Assembly: GCA_016793245.1 (NCBI GenBank)
Contig: JAEUHW010000057.1
Span: 1-64,000, forward strand
Length of the DNA stretch: 64,000 nt
From: Planctomycetota bacterium
Lineage (GTDB): Bacteria; Planctomycetota; UBA1135; JADKAF01
Reading direction: 5' to 3'
Both the position numbers and the translations under genes were made by a program. Of this stretch, positions 17,930 through 26,326 are shown piece by piece (within the stretch, counting starts at the first letter, position 1; every line of letters starts with the position of its first letter). The notes beneath the pieces are model-generated. The model had not been told where the DNA came from and did no database searches. It worked only from the letters and a program-made list of their open reading frames with translations.

Positions 17930-18895
17930 ATGGAACGCAGCGCCGCATCCTCGAAGCTCCTCCTCCCCCTGGTCCTCCTCGCCGTCGGCGGACTCGCCTC
18001 CCCGCGCGCCGTCGCTCAGGATCCCGCACCGGCGCCGACGCCCGCGCCGGCCGCGGCCGCGCAGGAGCAGCTCTCGCCTCTGGAAGCCCTGAAGAAGGCC
18101 ACCCCCGAGGAGTTGCCGAAGGCGCTGCGCGCGTTCGTCGAGGACCAGATCTCCTCGAACGCCCTCTTCGCCGGCCAATACGCGGCGCTGAAGTCCGTCA
18201 CCGGTTGCGAAGCCCTGATCCACGAGTGGATCTCGAGGCCGCCCAGCGGAACCTCGCGCACGCCGTTCCGCACCGCCTGCGTGCGCGCCACGCGCGACCT
18301 GACGGAGAAGGCGAGCGAAGAGCTGGCGGCGAAGCTGAACAAGATCGCCGCGGCGAGCTATGAAGCGGCGGATCTCCGCAAGGAATGCGCCTACGCGCTC
18401 GCGCAGTTCGGACAGCGTCAGATCGTCGAGGCGCGCCTCGCGGAGATCGAGAAGGCGACGCAGAGCGAAGAAGCCACGCAGCGCGCCATCGGCTTCCAAG
18501 AGCTCGCCGACGTGCGCTACAACCTGCGCGAGTTCCCCGCCGCAGCGGCGGCGCACGAGAGCTTCCTCGCGATCATCGAGGGCGGCAAGTTCCCGATCGA
18601 TCCCGCGGCGCAGCCGACGCTCTTCTACAACGCCGCCTGCTCCCACGCGCTCGCGGGCGACAAGGAGAAGGCGCTCGCGCGCCTGACGAACGCGCTCGAC
18701 GCGTGGAAGAAGGAAGGCGCGATCCCGCGGCGCTTGATCGAGACCGACATGGATCTCCGCAGCCTGCGCGAGGACGCGAAGTTCAAGGAGCTGCTCGCGA
18801 CCTACCTCGCGCCCAGCAAGAAAGCCGAGCCGGCGAAGGACGCGGCCGGATCGACGGGCGCCGGGCCCGGCAAGGGCGACGGCGGCGGGCGCTGA
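17930..18895 (+). CDS. Secreted TPR protein with end-of-group segment
   Basis: This encodes 321 residues. A signal peptide (SSKLLLPLVLLAVGGLASPRAVAQ) is followed by a Pro/Ala linker and a helical region with 'LADVRYNLREFPAAAAAHESFLAII'. The last third, 'LFYNAACSHALAGDKEKALARLTNAL ... DMDLRSLREDAKFKELLA', matches the C-terminal segment that ends TPR groups (Y-N-x-A-C, then a D-x-DL-x-x-LR-x-x-x-x-F box). It is probably a protein-binding scaffold in the periplasm. The start ATG at 17930 is preceded by AGAGAA. A Gly/Lys-rich tail of about 25 residues ends the protein. The binding partner is unknown. Confidence 0.75.
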   Translation: MERSAASSKLLLPLVLLAVGGLASPRAVAQDPAPAPTPAPAAAAQEQLSPLEALKKATPEELPKALRAFVEDQISSNALFAGQYAALKSVTGCEALIHEWISRPPSGTSRTPFRTACVRATRDLTEKASEELAAKLNKIAAASYEAADLRKECAYALAQFGQRQIVEARLAEIEKATQSEEATQRAIGFQELADVRYNLREFPAAAAAHESFLAIIEGGKFPIDPAAQPTLFYNAACSHALAGDKEKALARLTNALDAWKKEGAIPRRLIETDMDLRSLREDAKFKELLATYLAPSKKAEPAKDAAGSTGAGPGKGDGGGR

Positions 18896-19324
18896 ACGCC
18901 CGGCGCTGAGGCGCGCGCACGCCGCGCGAGCGCGCCGCGACGGGCGCGGAGCGGCGGCGGCGCGTTCGTCGCGCTCATCGTCGAGGGCCGGTCGCCGAGG
19001 GGGCTTCGGCTTGGCGCGGGACCACGCGCCCAACGGCTCGAGAGCCGACCGCGCTCGGGCTCGGTGGGCCGCGCGACTTTCTCGTACGGTCGGCGCGCGC
19101 GCCGACCGAAGCCTCGCTGAGCGCCGCGCGTCGGCGCGCCGTTCGCTCATAGGCTTCCTCGCGCCGCCGCGGAACCGCGAAGGAGCCGCTCTCGGCTCGC
19201 GCTGGACCGAAGTTGCGTTCGGTGTCGCGCCGCGCGCCATGCGAAGATCCGCCGCGAGGCTTCGAACGAGCTTCCGCGCCCTACCCCGAGATCGCACTCC
19301 CGTGCGCCGCCCCCTCTCCCCCGC
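18896..19324. other. Intergenic region with a 22-bp palindrome, no gene seen
   Basis: No coding frame is convincing. A perfect 22-bp palindrome sits at 19087-19108 (CGGTCGGCGCG and its complement), which could form a hairpin and terminate the TPR transcript or bind a regulator. There is no T-run beside it. Confidence 0.4.
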
Positions 19325-21058
19325 ATGAACCGCCGTCGCGCCATCGCCTGGCTCGGAGCCGTGCTGGCGGCGTTCTGGTTCTTCGGCGCGATGGGCGCGG
19401 GTCGCTTCGTCGACTGCTTCCAACCCGGCGACTACGTGTGGCTGCTCGCGGGCCGCGAGATGCTGGAGGACCCCGCCTCCGCGTGGGACGCGCCTTGGGT
19501 CGGCTATTGGCGCCCCGTCACCAAGGCGTTCTTCGCGGGCGCGAGCTGGCTCTTCGGCGGCGATGCGGCCTCCTATGTCTCGTTGGCGTTGCTGCTGCAC
19601 GTCCTGAACGGGCTGCTCATCGCGGACATCGCGCTCAAGTTCCGCGCCGGTCCGATCGCCGCGGCGGTGGGCTCGCTCTGCTTCCTGCTCGGTCGGCATC
19701 ACATGGTGGTGCTGGACTCGGTAGCGGGCCTGAGCGTGCTCTTCCCGGCGTTCCTCGGGCTCTTGGGGCTCAGGCTCTCGATCGCGCGCGGCACCGGCTC
19801 CCACATCGCCGCGATCTTCGTGCTCGCCGCCGCGCTCTGGGCGCGGGAATCCTATGCCGCGCTGCCGCTCGTCGTGATCTTGCTCCTGCCGGGCGAAGAG
19901 CGCGGCTGGGCGCATCTCACGCCGCGCTTCGCGCTCAGCTTGGCCATCCTCTCGGCGGGCTACATCTGCATTCGCCTCTTCTGGCAAGGCCGCGTCCCCG
20001 AGAGCGCGCAGGCAGAGCTGGAGCGCGCGGTCGATGGCAGCGCCTCCGGTCTGCTGACGAACCTGTGGGCGCTGCTGCGGGTCGCGACGATCCCTCCGCG
20101 CCACGTGAATCCCGACGGCTTCTGGGTCGCGCTTCTCTTCCTCTTGATGCTGCTCTCCTTCAGCACGCATCTCAAGATCTCGCGCCATCGCATCCTGCGT
20201 CTGCTCTTCGGAGCGCTGCTCGTCTTCCTGCCCTCCGCGCTGCTGCGGCCGCAAGGCGCGCACGAGGCCATCGCGTTCGCCGAGCCGCATCATCTCTATG
20301 CGCCCGCGAGCTTCGTGGCGCTCGCCGTCTGCTTGCTCATCACGCTGCGTCCGACGGACCAGCGCGCGGATGGCGAAGGCTACGAAGAGACGTGCATGCG
20401 CGCGATCGGCGAGCTCCTGACGCTGACGCTCTTGCTCGTGCTCGCGATCCGCAATGCCGATGCGCACCTGGCCCGCGCCGAGACGAATCGGATCAACGCG
20501 CGCGCGACGGCGGATCAGCTCCAAGCGCTCGTGCCATGGATCGAGGCCTCCGAGCCCGGCCGGCCTCTGCTCCTCGTGCGGCAGCGGCGCGAAGGCAGCT
20601 TGACGCTGCCCGGTGATGCGCGCGCCCTCGGTCATTTCGCGGAGTGGACCCGCGCGGGCCGCGGCGCGGATCTCAGCGTCTTGGAGACGCTCGAGGCGCC
20701 GCGCTTGCGCGAGCTCGACCGCTTGCCGCGGCGTCAGTGGATCGCATCGCTGCGCCCGGGGATCCAGGAGCTCGCGCCGTTCTTCTGGAGCGCGCGAGAG
20801 AAGGCCTACCTCGGCTCCGTGCCGTCGAACGGGCGCTGGATGGCGCTGGCCCCCGCCTCCGCCGATGCGGCCGCGGCCGAGTTCGAGCTGCAGGGCCGCG
20901 AGCATTGGCTGGATTGGTCGCCGCGCGAAGCCTACGGATCGGAGCTCGCGGTGGCCCTCGAGCCGACCGAGCTGGTGGCGGAGCCGGAGGCGCGCATCGC
21001 GCCGCGCCAAGCGGGACTCGTGCCACCGTCCGAGCTGCTGCTCTTGCTGAAGCCGTGA
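19325..21058 (+). CDS. GT-C-like multi-pass membrane protein
   Basis: This encodes 577 residues. Hydrophobic helices run from residue 6 to about 350, starting IAWLGAVLAAFWFFGAMGAG. Two acidic residues follow in the first loop (FVDCFQPGDYVWLL), where GT-C enzymes keep catalytic Asp. 'YWRPVTKAFFAGASWLFGGDAASYVSLALLLHVLNG' resembles the conserved 'YRPV ... H' element of this group. The C-terminal 200 residues are soluble. The gene's stop overlaps the GTG start of the next membrane protein (GTGA), so the two are co-translated. It probably transfers a sugar to an envelope molecule; donor and acceptor are unknown. Confidence 0.6.
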   Translation: MNRRRAIAWLGAVLAAFWFFGAMGAGRFVDCFQPGDYVWLLAGREMLEDPASAWDAPWVGYWRPVTKAFFAGASWLFGGDAASYVSLALLLHVLNGLLIADIALKFRAGPIAAAVGSLCFLLGRHHMVVLDSVAGLSVLFPAFLGLLGLRLSIARGTGSHIAAIFVLAAALWARESYAALPLVVILLLPGEERGWAHLTPRFALSLAILSAGYICIRLFWQGRVPESAQAELERAVDGSASGLLTNLWALLRVATIPPRHVNPDGFWVALLFLLMLLSFSTHLKISRHRILRLLFGALLVFLPSALLRPQGAHEAIAFAEPHHLYAPASFVALAVCLLITLRPTDQRADGEGYEETCMRAIGELLTLTLLLVLAIRNADAHLARAETNRINARATADQLQALVPWIEASEPGRPLLLVRQRREGSLTLPGDARALGHFAEWTRAGRGADLSVLETLEAPRLRELDRLPRRQWIASLRPGIQELAPFFWSAREKAYLGSVPSNGRWMALAPASADAAAAEFELQGREHWLDWSPREAYGSELAVALEPTELVAEPEARIAPRQAGLVPPSELLLLLKP

Positions 21059-22917
21059 GCGCGCGTCGCCTCCTCGTGCGCGCGGCGCCGTTCGCGATCC
21101 TGCTCCCCGCGCTCGGCTTCCTGCTGCTGCAGCTCGCGCAGAACCACGGGCTCGGGCTGCCGCTCGACGACGCGTGGATCCACGCCGCCTACGCGTGCTC
21201 GGTCGCCGAAGGCGATCCGTTCCGCCTGCACGCGGGGGACGAGATCTCGCCGGGCTCCTCGGCGCCGCTGTGGACGCTGCTGCTCGCGCCGTTGCACCTG
21301 CTGCTCGCGGCTCTCGGCGTCGAGTCGCACGCGCTCGCCGTGACCGCGGCCCTCCTCCTCGGACTTGCCTGCGCGATCGCGGCCGCGTTCGCCTTCGAGC
21401 GCCTGTTGCGCGCGCTCGGACTCAGTCCGGCGCTCCGCGGCGCGCTGCTCTTCGTCTTCGCCTGCACGCCGCGCTGGGTCTGGGGCGCGCTGTCGGGGCT
21501 CGAGGTCGCGCTCTACACCGCGCTCGTGCTCGGAGCCCTCGCGGCGCACGTGCGCGCGAAGGCCGCGGGGCGCAGCTCGTCGCTCGCGCTGCCGCTCGCG
21601 GCGCTCGCGGGCTGGAGCCGCCCCGAGTGCTTCGTGCTGCCGGCGCTGCTCGTGCTCGACGCGTGGCTGCTGCCGGTGCGCGCGTCCGCGAATGGTGCCG
21701 GAGAGCCGCGCGCCGCGCGCGCGGTGAGCACGCGCGGCTTGATCCTTGGTCTCGCCGTCGCCGCGCTCTATCTCGGAGGCCACTACGCGCTCTACGGGCG
21801 ACCGCTGCCGACGACTTTCTACGTGAAGGCCGAGTTCGCTTCGCCGTCGAGCGCGCTCGCCGCGGGCGAGCTCGGGCTCGCGTGCTCGCGCGCGCTCGAT
21901 CAAGCGGGACGGCAGCTCCTCGCGGCCTTCGCGTTCTTCCCCGCGCAGATCGCGCTGCTCGCGCCGTGGATCCTCTGCGGCGCGCTCGCGGCGCTGCGCT
22001 CGCGCACGAGAGCGGGCTCCGTGCTCGTGCTCTACGCCGTGCTCTTCCCGCTGCTGCAGGGCGCGGTGAAGTTCCACTATCCCGAGAACCAGGTCGGGCG
22101 CTATCTCTGGCATCTGCTGGTGCCCTATCTGGCACTCGCGGCTCTCGGCCTGCAGAGCGCGCTCGCCGCCGCGCGCGAGCGCTCGCGCTGCGTTCCGTTC
22201 CTGCTCGGCAGCGCGGCGATCGCGCTCGCGTCGATCGCCGGGCTGCGCGAGCTCCTCGCGGAAGTTCCGGACGGCGCGCTGCTCGCGACAACCCGCTTCG
22301 TGCTCTGGAACGACATCGATCCGCAGTACCTGCAGGCTTCGTTCGGCTTCTACACGCGCACGAGCGGCGCGCTCGCGGCGCTCGCGCTCGGGCTCGCGCT
22401 CGTCGGCCTGCTGGCCTCGGCCACGCTCTCCGGCAGCGCGCAGCGCCGCGCCGCGCAGCTCGCGATCTCTCTCGCAATGATCGCCTCACCCCTGAGCTGC
22501 ATCCCGCTCGCGCGGCTCGCCGCGCGCAACGTCGCCGAGACCGAGGCCATCTCGGTCGCGAGCGCGCGCTGGCTCGCCGAGCACGCGCGCGAGGACGACC
22601 TCGTCGCGTTGCACGACCTCGGCGCCATCGCCTACTTCGCGCGCTGCCGCATCCTCGACCTCCAAGGCATCGGCTCGCCGCGCGTGCTCGCGCTGCCGCG
22701 CGGCACCGATGGACGTCGCGTGCTCGCGCCGCTGCTCATCGCAGAGCAACCCCGCTTCTACGCCGGCTTCCCCGACTGGCATCAGCAGGACTTGATCGCG
22801 ATCTTGCCGGCGCTGCGCGAGCCGCTCGGAGCGCAGCATCTCCGCACGAGCTTCCAGCTCTCCGAGACCGTGACGCTCGGCGGCACGTTCTTCGTCGTGC
22901 TGGAGCTGCCCTGGTAG
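21055..22917 (+). CDS. GT-C-like membrane glycosyltransferase (DDxWI type)
   Basis: This encodes 620 residues from a GTG at 21055 that shares GTGA with the previous stop. The first periplasmic loop has 'GLPLDDAWIHAAYACSVAEGDPFRLHAGDEISPGSSAPLWTLLLAP'. The Asp-Asp-x-Trp-Ile-x-x-x-Y and G-x-S-x-P-L-W motifs define a known group of GT-C-fold bacterial proteins, giving a clearer assignment than for the neighbour. Around ten hydrophobic segments follow. The C-terminal soluble part contains 'LVALHDLGAIAYFARCRILDLQGIGSP', also typical of the group. It would use a lipid-linked sugar and act on the periplasmic side. Confidence 0.7.
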   Translation: MSARRLLVRAAPFAILLPALGFLLLQLAQNHGLGLPLDDAWIHAAYACSVAEGDPFRLHAGDEISPGSSAPLWTLLLAPLHLLLAALGVESHALAVTAALLLGLACAIAAAFAFERLLRALGLSPALRGALLFVFACTPRWVWGALSGLEVALYTALVLGALAAHVRAKAAGRSSSLALPLAALAGWSRPECFVLPALLVLDAWLLPVRASANGAGEPRAARAVSTRGLILGLAVAALYLGGHYALYGRPLPTTFYVKAEFASPSSALAAGELGLACSRALDQAGRQLLAAFAFFPAQIALLAPWILCGALAALRSRTRAGSVLVLYAVLFPLLQGAVKFHYPENQVGRYLWHLLVPYLALAALGLQSALAAARERSRCVPFLLGSAAIALASIAGLRELLAEVPDGALLATTRFVLWNDIDPQYLQASFGFYTRTSGALAALALGLALVGLLASATLSGSAQRRAAQLAISLAMIASPLSCIPLARLAARNVAETEAISVASARWLAEHAREDDLVALHDLGAIAYFARCRILDLQGIGSPRVLALPRGTDGRRVLAPLLIAEQPRFYAGFPDWHQQDLIAILPALREPLGAQHLRTSFQLSETVTLGGTFFVVLELPW

Positions 22918-23425
22918 AGCGGTACGTTCCACCGGGGTGGTTCCGAGCACGGAGTTCTCCTGGAACGCCGCGGCGCGAACGCCGAACGCCATCGAGCGCT
23001 GGAGTCCTTGGGGCGCGAAGGTCGTTGATCTTGGATCAAGCGCCGAACCTGAGGACGGCTCGATCTCGCGGCGCAGGCGCGATCGCGAAAGCGACGAGCG
23101 AGCGAACGCAAGACCGCGAAGGCGCTACGCCCGGCCCTCCGGCGAAGCAAGCGCCGCGCCCGACGCGCGTGGTCCACGTCGATGGAGCTCGAAAGTCGAC
23201 GCGCGTTCGACGCGAGCGAGAAACGCGGAGCCTCTGCGTCGTTCACGTCGCTTGCTGCGCCTCCGGGCGCGGCTTCGCTTCGTCGATGGACCTCGTGCGC
23301 CGTTTCGGAGCCCGCTGAAGGCGGGGGCTCCGAAACTCATGCTACGGGAGACATCGGACGTCGAAGCCACAACGACGTCGATGGACACGGGGTTCCACGC
23401 CCGCGCGGCGGTAGGGCGAAGAGCT

Positions 23426-24187
23426 TCAGCGCGAGGATGGTCGTCGACTTGATTGCGCGAGGTTCGCTCGCGGTCGGGTGGCGTGCTTGTCGCGCAGCGG
23501 CAGCTCGCGAATGTCGAGCAGACCGTGGCGGCGCCAGCCGGTGGTGAGCAGCCAGGTCGAGGCTGGCGCGACGGCGGCTATCACTGGCGCTGCTGAGATC
23601 GACGCAATCGATGGGCGCTCCATCCAGCCATCGAACACGGGCGCGCTCGAGCAGAGATCCATCGAGCTGATCGCCACGACGCCGTGCTTCTTGCCGTTCT
23701 GCAGCACGTAGCGCAGCGCGTTGCGCGCCTGCGTCGGCGTCGAGATCACCTCGTCGTGATAGCGCTCGGGGAACGCCTGGCCCCGGCGGCCCCAGCGCTT
23801 GTTCAACGCGCGGGCGAGCGGCCTGAGCAGCGCATTCATGCCGCGGGCGACGCAGGTGCGATCGTCGGCCTCGACCAGGAGGTGAAGATGGTCCTTCTGA
23901 ATCGAGTAGTGAACGATCCGCATTCCGTGGCGATCGCTGCTCGCGCTGAGCGCCGCGAGCACGATCCTCAGCGCACCACCGCGGCGAAGCGATGGCAGGC
24001 CGTCGGCGAGTCGCGCGGTGATGTGCAGCGGCTCGCCGCGCTTCTTCCTCGCGCGCTGACGGTGCGGCATGCCGGGCTCAGCGCTCTTCGGCTTCCGTCC
24101 TGCGCTCTTCCGCTTGCCGCCATGCTGATGGAAGTCGAACTCGATGTGTCTATCCTTGTGGTGCAGAAGGAGCCTCGTGGGTTTCAT
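23426..24187 (-). CDS. REP-associated tyrosine transposase (RAYT), IS200-like
   Basis: This encodes 253 residues. A basic N-terminus 'HGGKRKSAGRKPKSAEPGMPHR' is followed by the Y1 HUH fold. The metal-binding HxH is at 100-102 (DHLHLLVEA) and the presumed catalytic Tyr at 160, in 'NALRYVLQNGKKHGV', with the usual N/K/H spacing after it. It would nick and rejoin single-stranded DNA at hairpin sites; family members act on REP palindromes, and hairpins of that kind sit in the flanking arms. It reads toward the left arm. A near-identical but broken copy is at 24980-25736. Confidence 0.85.
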   Translation of the reverse strand: MKPTRLLLHHKDRHIEFDFHQHGGKRKSAGRKPKSAEPGMPHRQRARKKRGEPLHITARLADGLPSLRRGGALRIVLAALSASSDRHGMRIVHYSIQKDHLHLLVEADDRTCVARGMNALLRPLARALNKRWGRRGQAFPERYHDEVISTPTQARNALRYVLQNGKKHGVVAISSMDLCSSAPVFDGWMERPSIASISAAPVIAAVAPASTWLLTTGWRRHGLLDIRELPLRDKHATRPRANLAQSSRRPSSR

Positions 24188-24339
24188 AGCAAGTCGGAAT
24201 CTTGATTGCGCGACGTTGCTCGCTGTCCGAGCTCAGCTGTGCAGATGAGCCGCGCTGTCGCCCTACTGCCGCGCGGGCGACGAACCGATGTCTATCGACG
24301 CGGTTCTCGCATCGATGTCCGTTCTCTCCCGTAGCATGA

Positions 24340-24374
24340 GTCTCGGAGCCCCCGCCTCCCGCGGGCTCCGAGAC
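24340..24374. repeat. REP-like hairpin (element 1, right arm)
   Basis: The stem GTCTCGGAGCCC pairs with GGGCTCCGAGAC around a C/G-rich centre. GTAG lies at 24331-24334, just 5' of it. Equivalent hairpins are at 23302-23336, 24850-24884 and 25889-25923. They are oriented as mirror images in each element. Confidence 0.8.
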
Positions 24375-24639
24375 GGCGCACGATGTCTTTCGACGTAGCG
24401 GAGCAGCATCCGGAGGCGACGCGAGCGACGTGACCGCCGCGCTCGCTCACGAATCGCGTTCGACGTCGTGCACGCCTCGACGCGCGCTGTCGTTCGAGGT
24501 CGTTCTCGCGCGGCGGGCGCGGCGCTTGCTTCGCCGGAGGGCTGGCGGAGCGGTCGTCGCGGTCCTCGCGTGCGAACGTTCGCGCACGTCACGAGTTCGG
24601 CCGTCGTTCTCGCGTCGACGAGCCGAGGCGATACGTGAG

Positions 24640-26150
24640 CGCGAGACGACGAGCGTAAGACCGCGCATGCGCTGCGCCCGGCCCTACGGCGAAGCAAGCG
24701 CCGCGCCCGACGCGCGCGTTCCGCGTCGATGGTGATCGAGAGTCGACGCGTGAACGATGCGAGCGAGAAACGCGGAGCCTCGCGCGTCGTGCACGTCGCT
24801 TGCTGCGCCTCCGGGCGCGGCTTCGCTTCGTCGATAGACGTCGTGCGCCGTTTCGGAGCCCGCTGGAGGCGGGGGCTCCGAAACTCATGCTATTGGGAGC
24901 GACCGGAAGTCGACGCGAGAACGACGTCGATGGACACGGGGTTCCACGCCCGCGCGGCGGCAGGCCGAGCGCGTCAGCGCGTGGTTGCTCGGTGGCTTGA
25001 ATAGGCGGGGTTCCGGCGCGATCGGCCGGCGTGCTTCCTGTGCTGCGGCAGCTCGCGAATTTCGAGCAGACCGTGGCGGCGCCAGCCGGCGGTGAGCAGC
25101 CAGGTCGAGGCGGGCGCAACGGTCGCCACCACCGGCGCGGTCGGAATCGAGGCGATCGAAGGGCGCTCCAGTCAACCATCGAACACGGGAGCGCTCGAGC
25201 AGAGATCGATCGACGATGGCGGCACGACGCCGTGCTTCTTGCCGTTCTGCAGCACGTAGCGCAGTGCATTGCGAGCCTGCGTCGGCGTCGAGATCACCTC
25301 GTCGTGATAGCGCCCCGGGAACGCCTGGCCCCAGCGGCCCCAGCGCTTGTTCAAAGCGCGGGCGAGCGGACTGAGCAGCGCAATCATGCCGCGGGCGACG
25401 CAGGTGCGATCGTCGGCCTCGACGAGGAGGTGAAGATGGTCCTTCTGAATCGAGTAGTGAACGATCCGTCGTTCCGTGGCGATCGCTGCTCGCGCTGAGC
25501 GCCGCGAGCACGATCCTCAGTGCACCACCGCGGCGAAGCGATGGCAGGCCGTCGGCGAGTCGCGCGGTGATGTGCAGCGGCTCGCCGCGCTTCTTCCTCG
25601 CGCGCTGACGGTGCGGCATGCCGGGCTCGGCGTTCTTCGGCTTCCGTCCTGCGCCCTTCCGCTTGCCGCCATGCTGATGGAAGTCGAACTCGAGCTGTCG
25701 ATCCTTGCGGCGCAGAAGGAGCCTCGTGGGTTTCATAGCAAGTCGGAATCTTGATTGCGCGACGTTGTTCGCTGTCCGAGATCAGCTGTCCAGATGAGCC
25801 GCGCTGTCGCCCTACCGCCGCGCGGGCGACGAACCGCTGTCTCTCGACGCGGTTCTCGCGTCGATGTCCGATCTCTCCCGTAGCATGAGTCTCGGAGCCC
25901 CCGCCTCCCGCGGGCTCCGAGACGGCGCACGATGTCTTTCGACGTAGCGGAGCCGCATCCGGAGGCGACGCGAGCGACGTGACCGCCGCGCTCGCGCTCG
26001 AATCGCATCCGACGTCGAGCACGCTTCGACGCGCGATGTCGTTCGACGTCGTTCACGCGCGGCGGGCGCGGCGCTTGCTTCGCCGGAGGGCTGGCGGAGC
26101 GGTCGTCGCGCTCCTCGCGTTCGAAGGATCGCGCGCGTCTTGGTCATGAG
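24640..26150. mobile_element. RAYT element 2 (diverged copy, broken gene)
   Basis: This is the same organisation as element 1, with arms near 24650-24975 and 25800-26140. The 28-bp arm stretch is at 24682-24709 (one change, CCCTACGG) and 26063-26090. GTAG precedes the right hairpin at 25880-25883; at the left hairpin the equivalent is ATAG on the minus strand. The two elements sit as a tandem direct repeat, with roughly 1.6 kb spacing. Divergence is highest in the non-coding arms and in the 3' part of the gene. Confidence 0.7.
24980..25736 (-). pseudogene. RAYT pseudogene, frameshifted with an internal stop
   Basis: The first 88 residues closely match the intact copy at 23426, with a handful of substitutions (for example HH to RR in LLLHHKDRH and S to G in KRKSAGRK). 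After DRHG an extra base (GATCCGTCGTTCC against GATCCGCATTCC) shifts the frame. Downstream, the correct frame again reads 'LARALNKRWGRWGQAFPGRYHDEVISTPTQARNALRYVLQNGKKHGV', then meets a TGA after VFDG. The tyrosine and flanking residues are therefore intact but cannot be joined to the N-terminus. The left end of the homology is approximate. Confidence 0.8.
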
Positions 26151-26184
26151 TACCGATCTCGCGTCGACGACTCCCAGCTTCCGT

Positions 26185-26243
26185 GGCGTGAGCCGTTGAG
26201 CCAGCGAGAGCTTCAACGGCGTAAGCCGTTGAGCCAGCGAAAG
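26185..26243. repeat. Two-copy 33-bp direct repeat
   Basis: The segment GGCGTGAGCCGTTGAGCCAG (26185 on) recurs at 26218 with one change in its first 20 bases (GTAAGCC), 33 bp apart. It lies between RAYT element 2 and the 3' end of the gene at 26327. Its meaning is unclear. Confidence 0.7.
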
Positions 26244-26326
26244 TGCCGCCGGCCTCAGCCGCAACGCCGCCAGGAAGGGCGAGAGGCCCATGAACCTGCC
26301 CCGCAGGTGTGAATCAGACCCCTACC

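Larger units (their letters stand above)
23060..24620. mobile_element. RAYT element 1 (long inverted arms, intact transposase-like gene)
   Basis: About 325-bp arms (near 23100-23425 and 24240-24590) are inverted relative to each other and flank one Y1-transposase-like gene. A clear 28-bp stretch of the arms is at 23135-23162 and 24514-24541, perfect inverted copies (CCCTCCGGCGAAGCAAGCGC and on). Each arm contains a hairpin: 23302-23336 and 24340-24374, with 12-bp stems. A GTAG tetramer precedes the hairpin at 24331-24334. A second diverged copy of the whole unit follows directly. The outer ends are approximate because I judged them by eye. Confidence 0.75.

Noticed and set aside
17582-21010. 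1142-residue minus-strand protein
   Set aside because: It crosses both the TPR and GT-C genes in antisense and has only Arg/Glu/Gln-rich low-complexity sequence.
23120-23540. Short plus-strand proteins in the RAYT left arm
   Set aside because: They are translations of inverted arm repeats and differ between the two elements.
26040-26326. Insertion-sequence target duplication near the right element edge
   Set aside because: I could not identify matching short direct repeats at both outer edges of the RAYT elements; the 33-bp repeat at 26185 lies outside and is unrelated.
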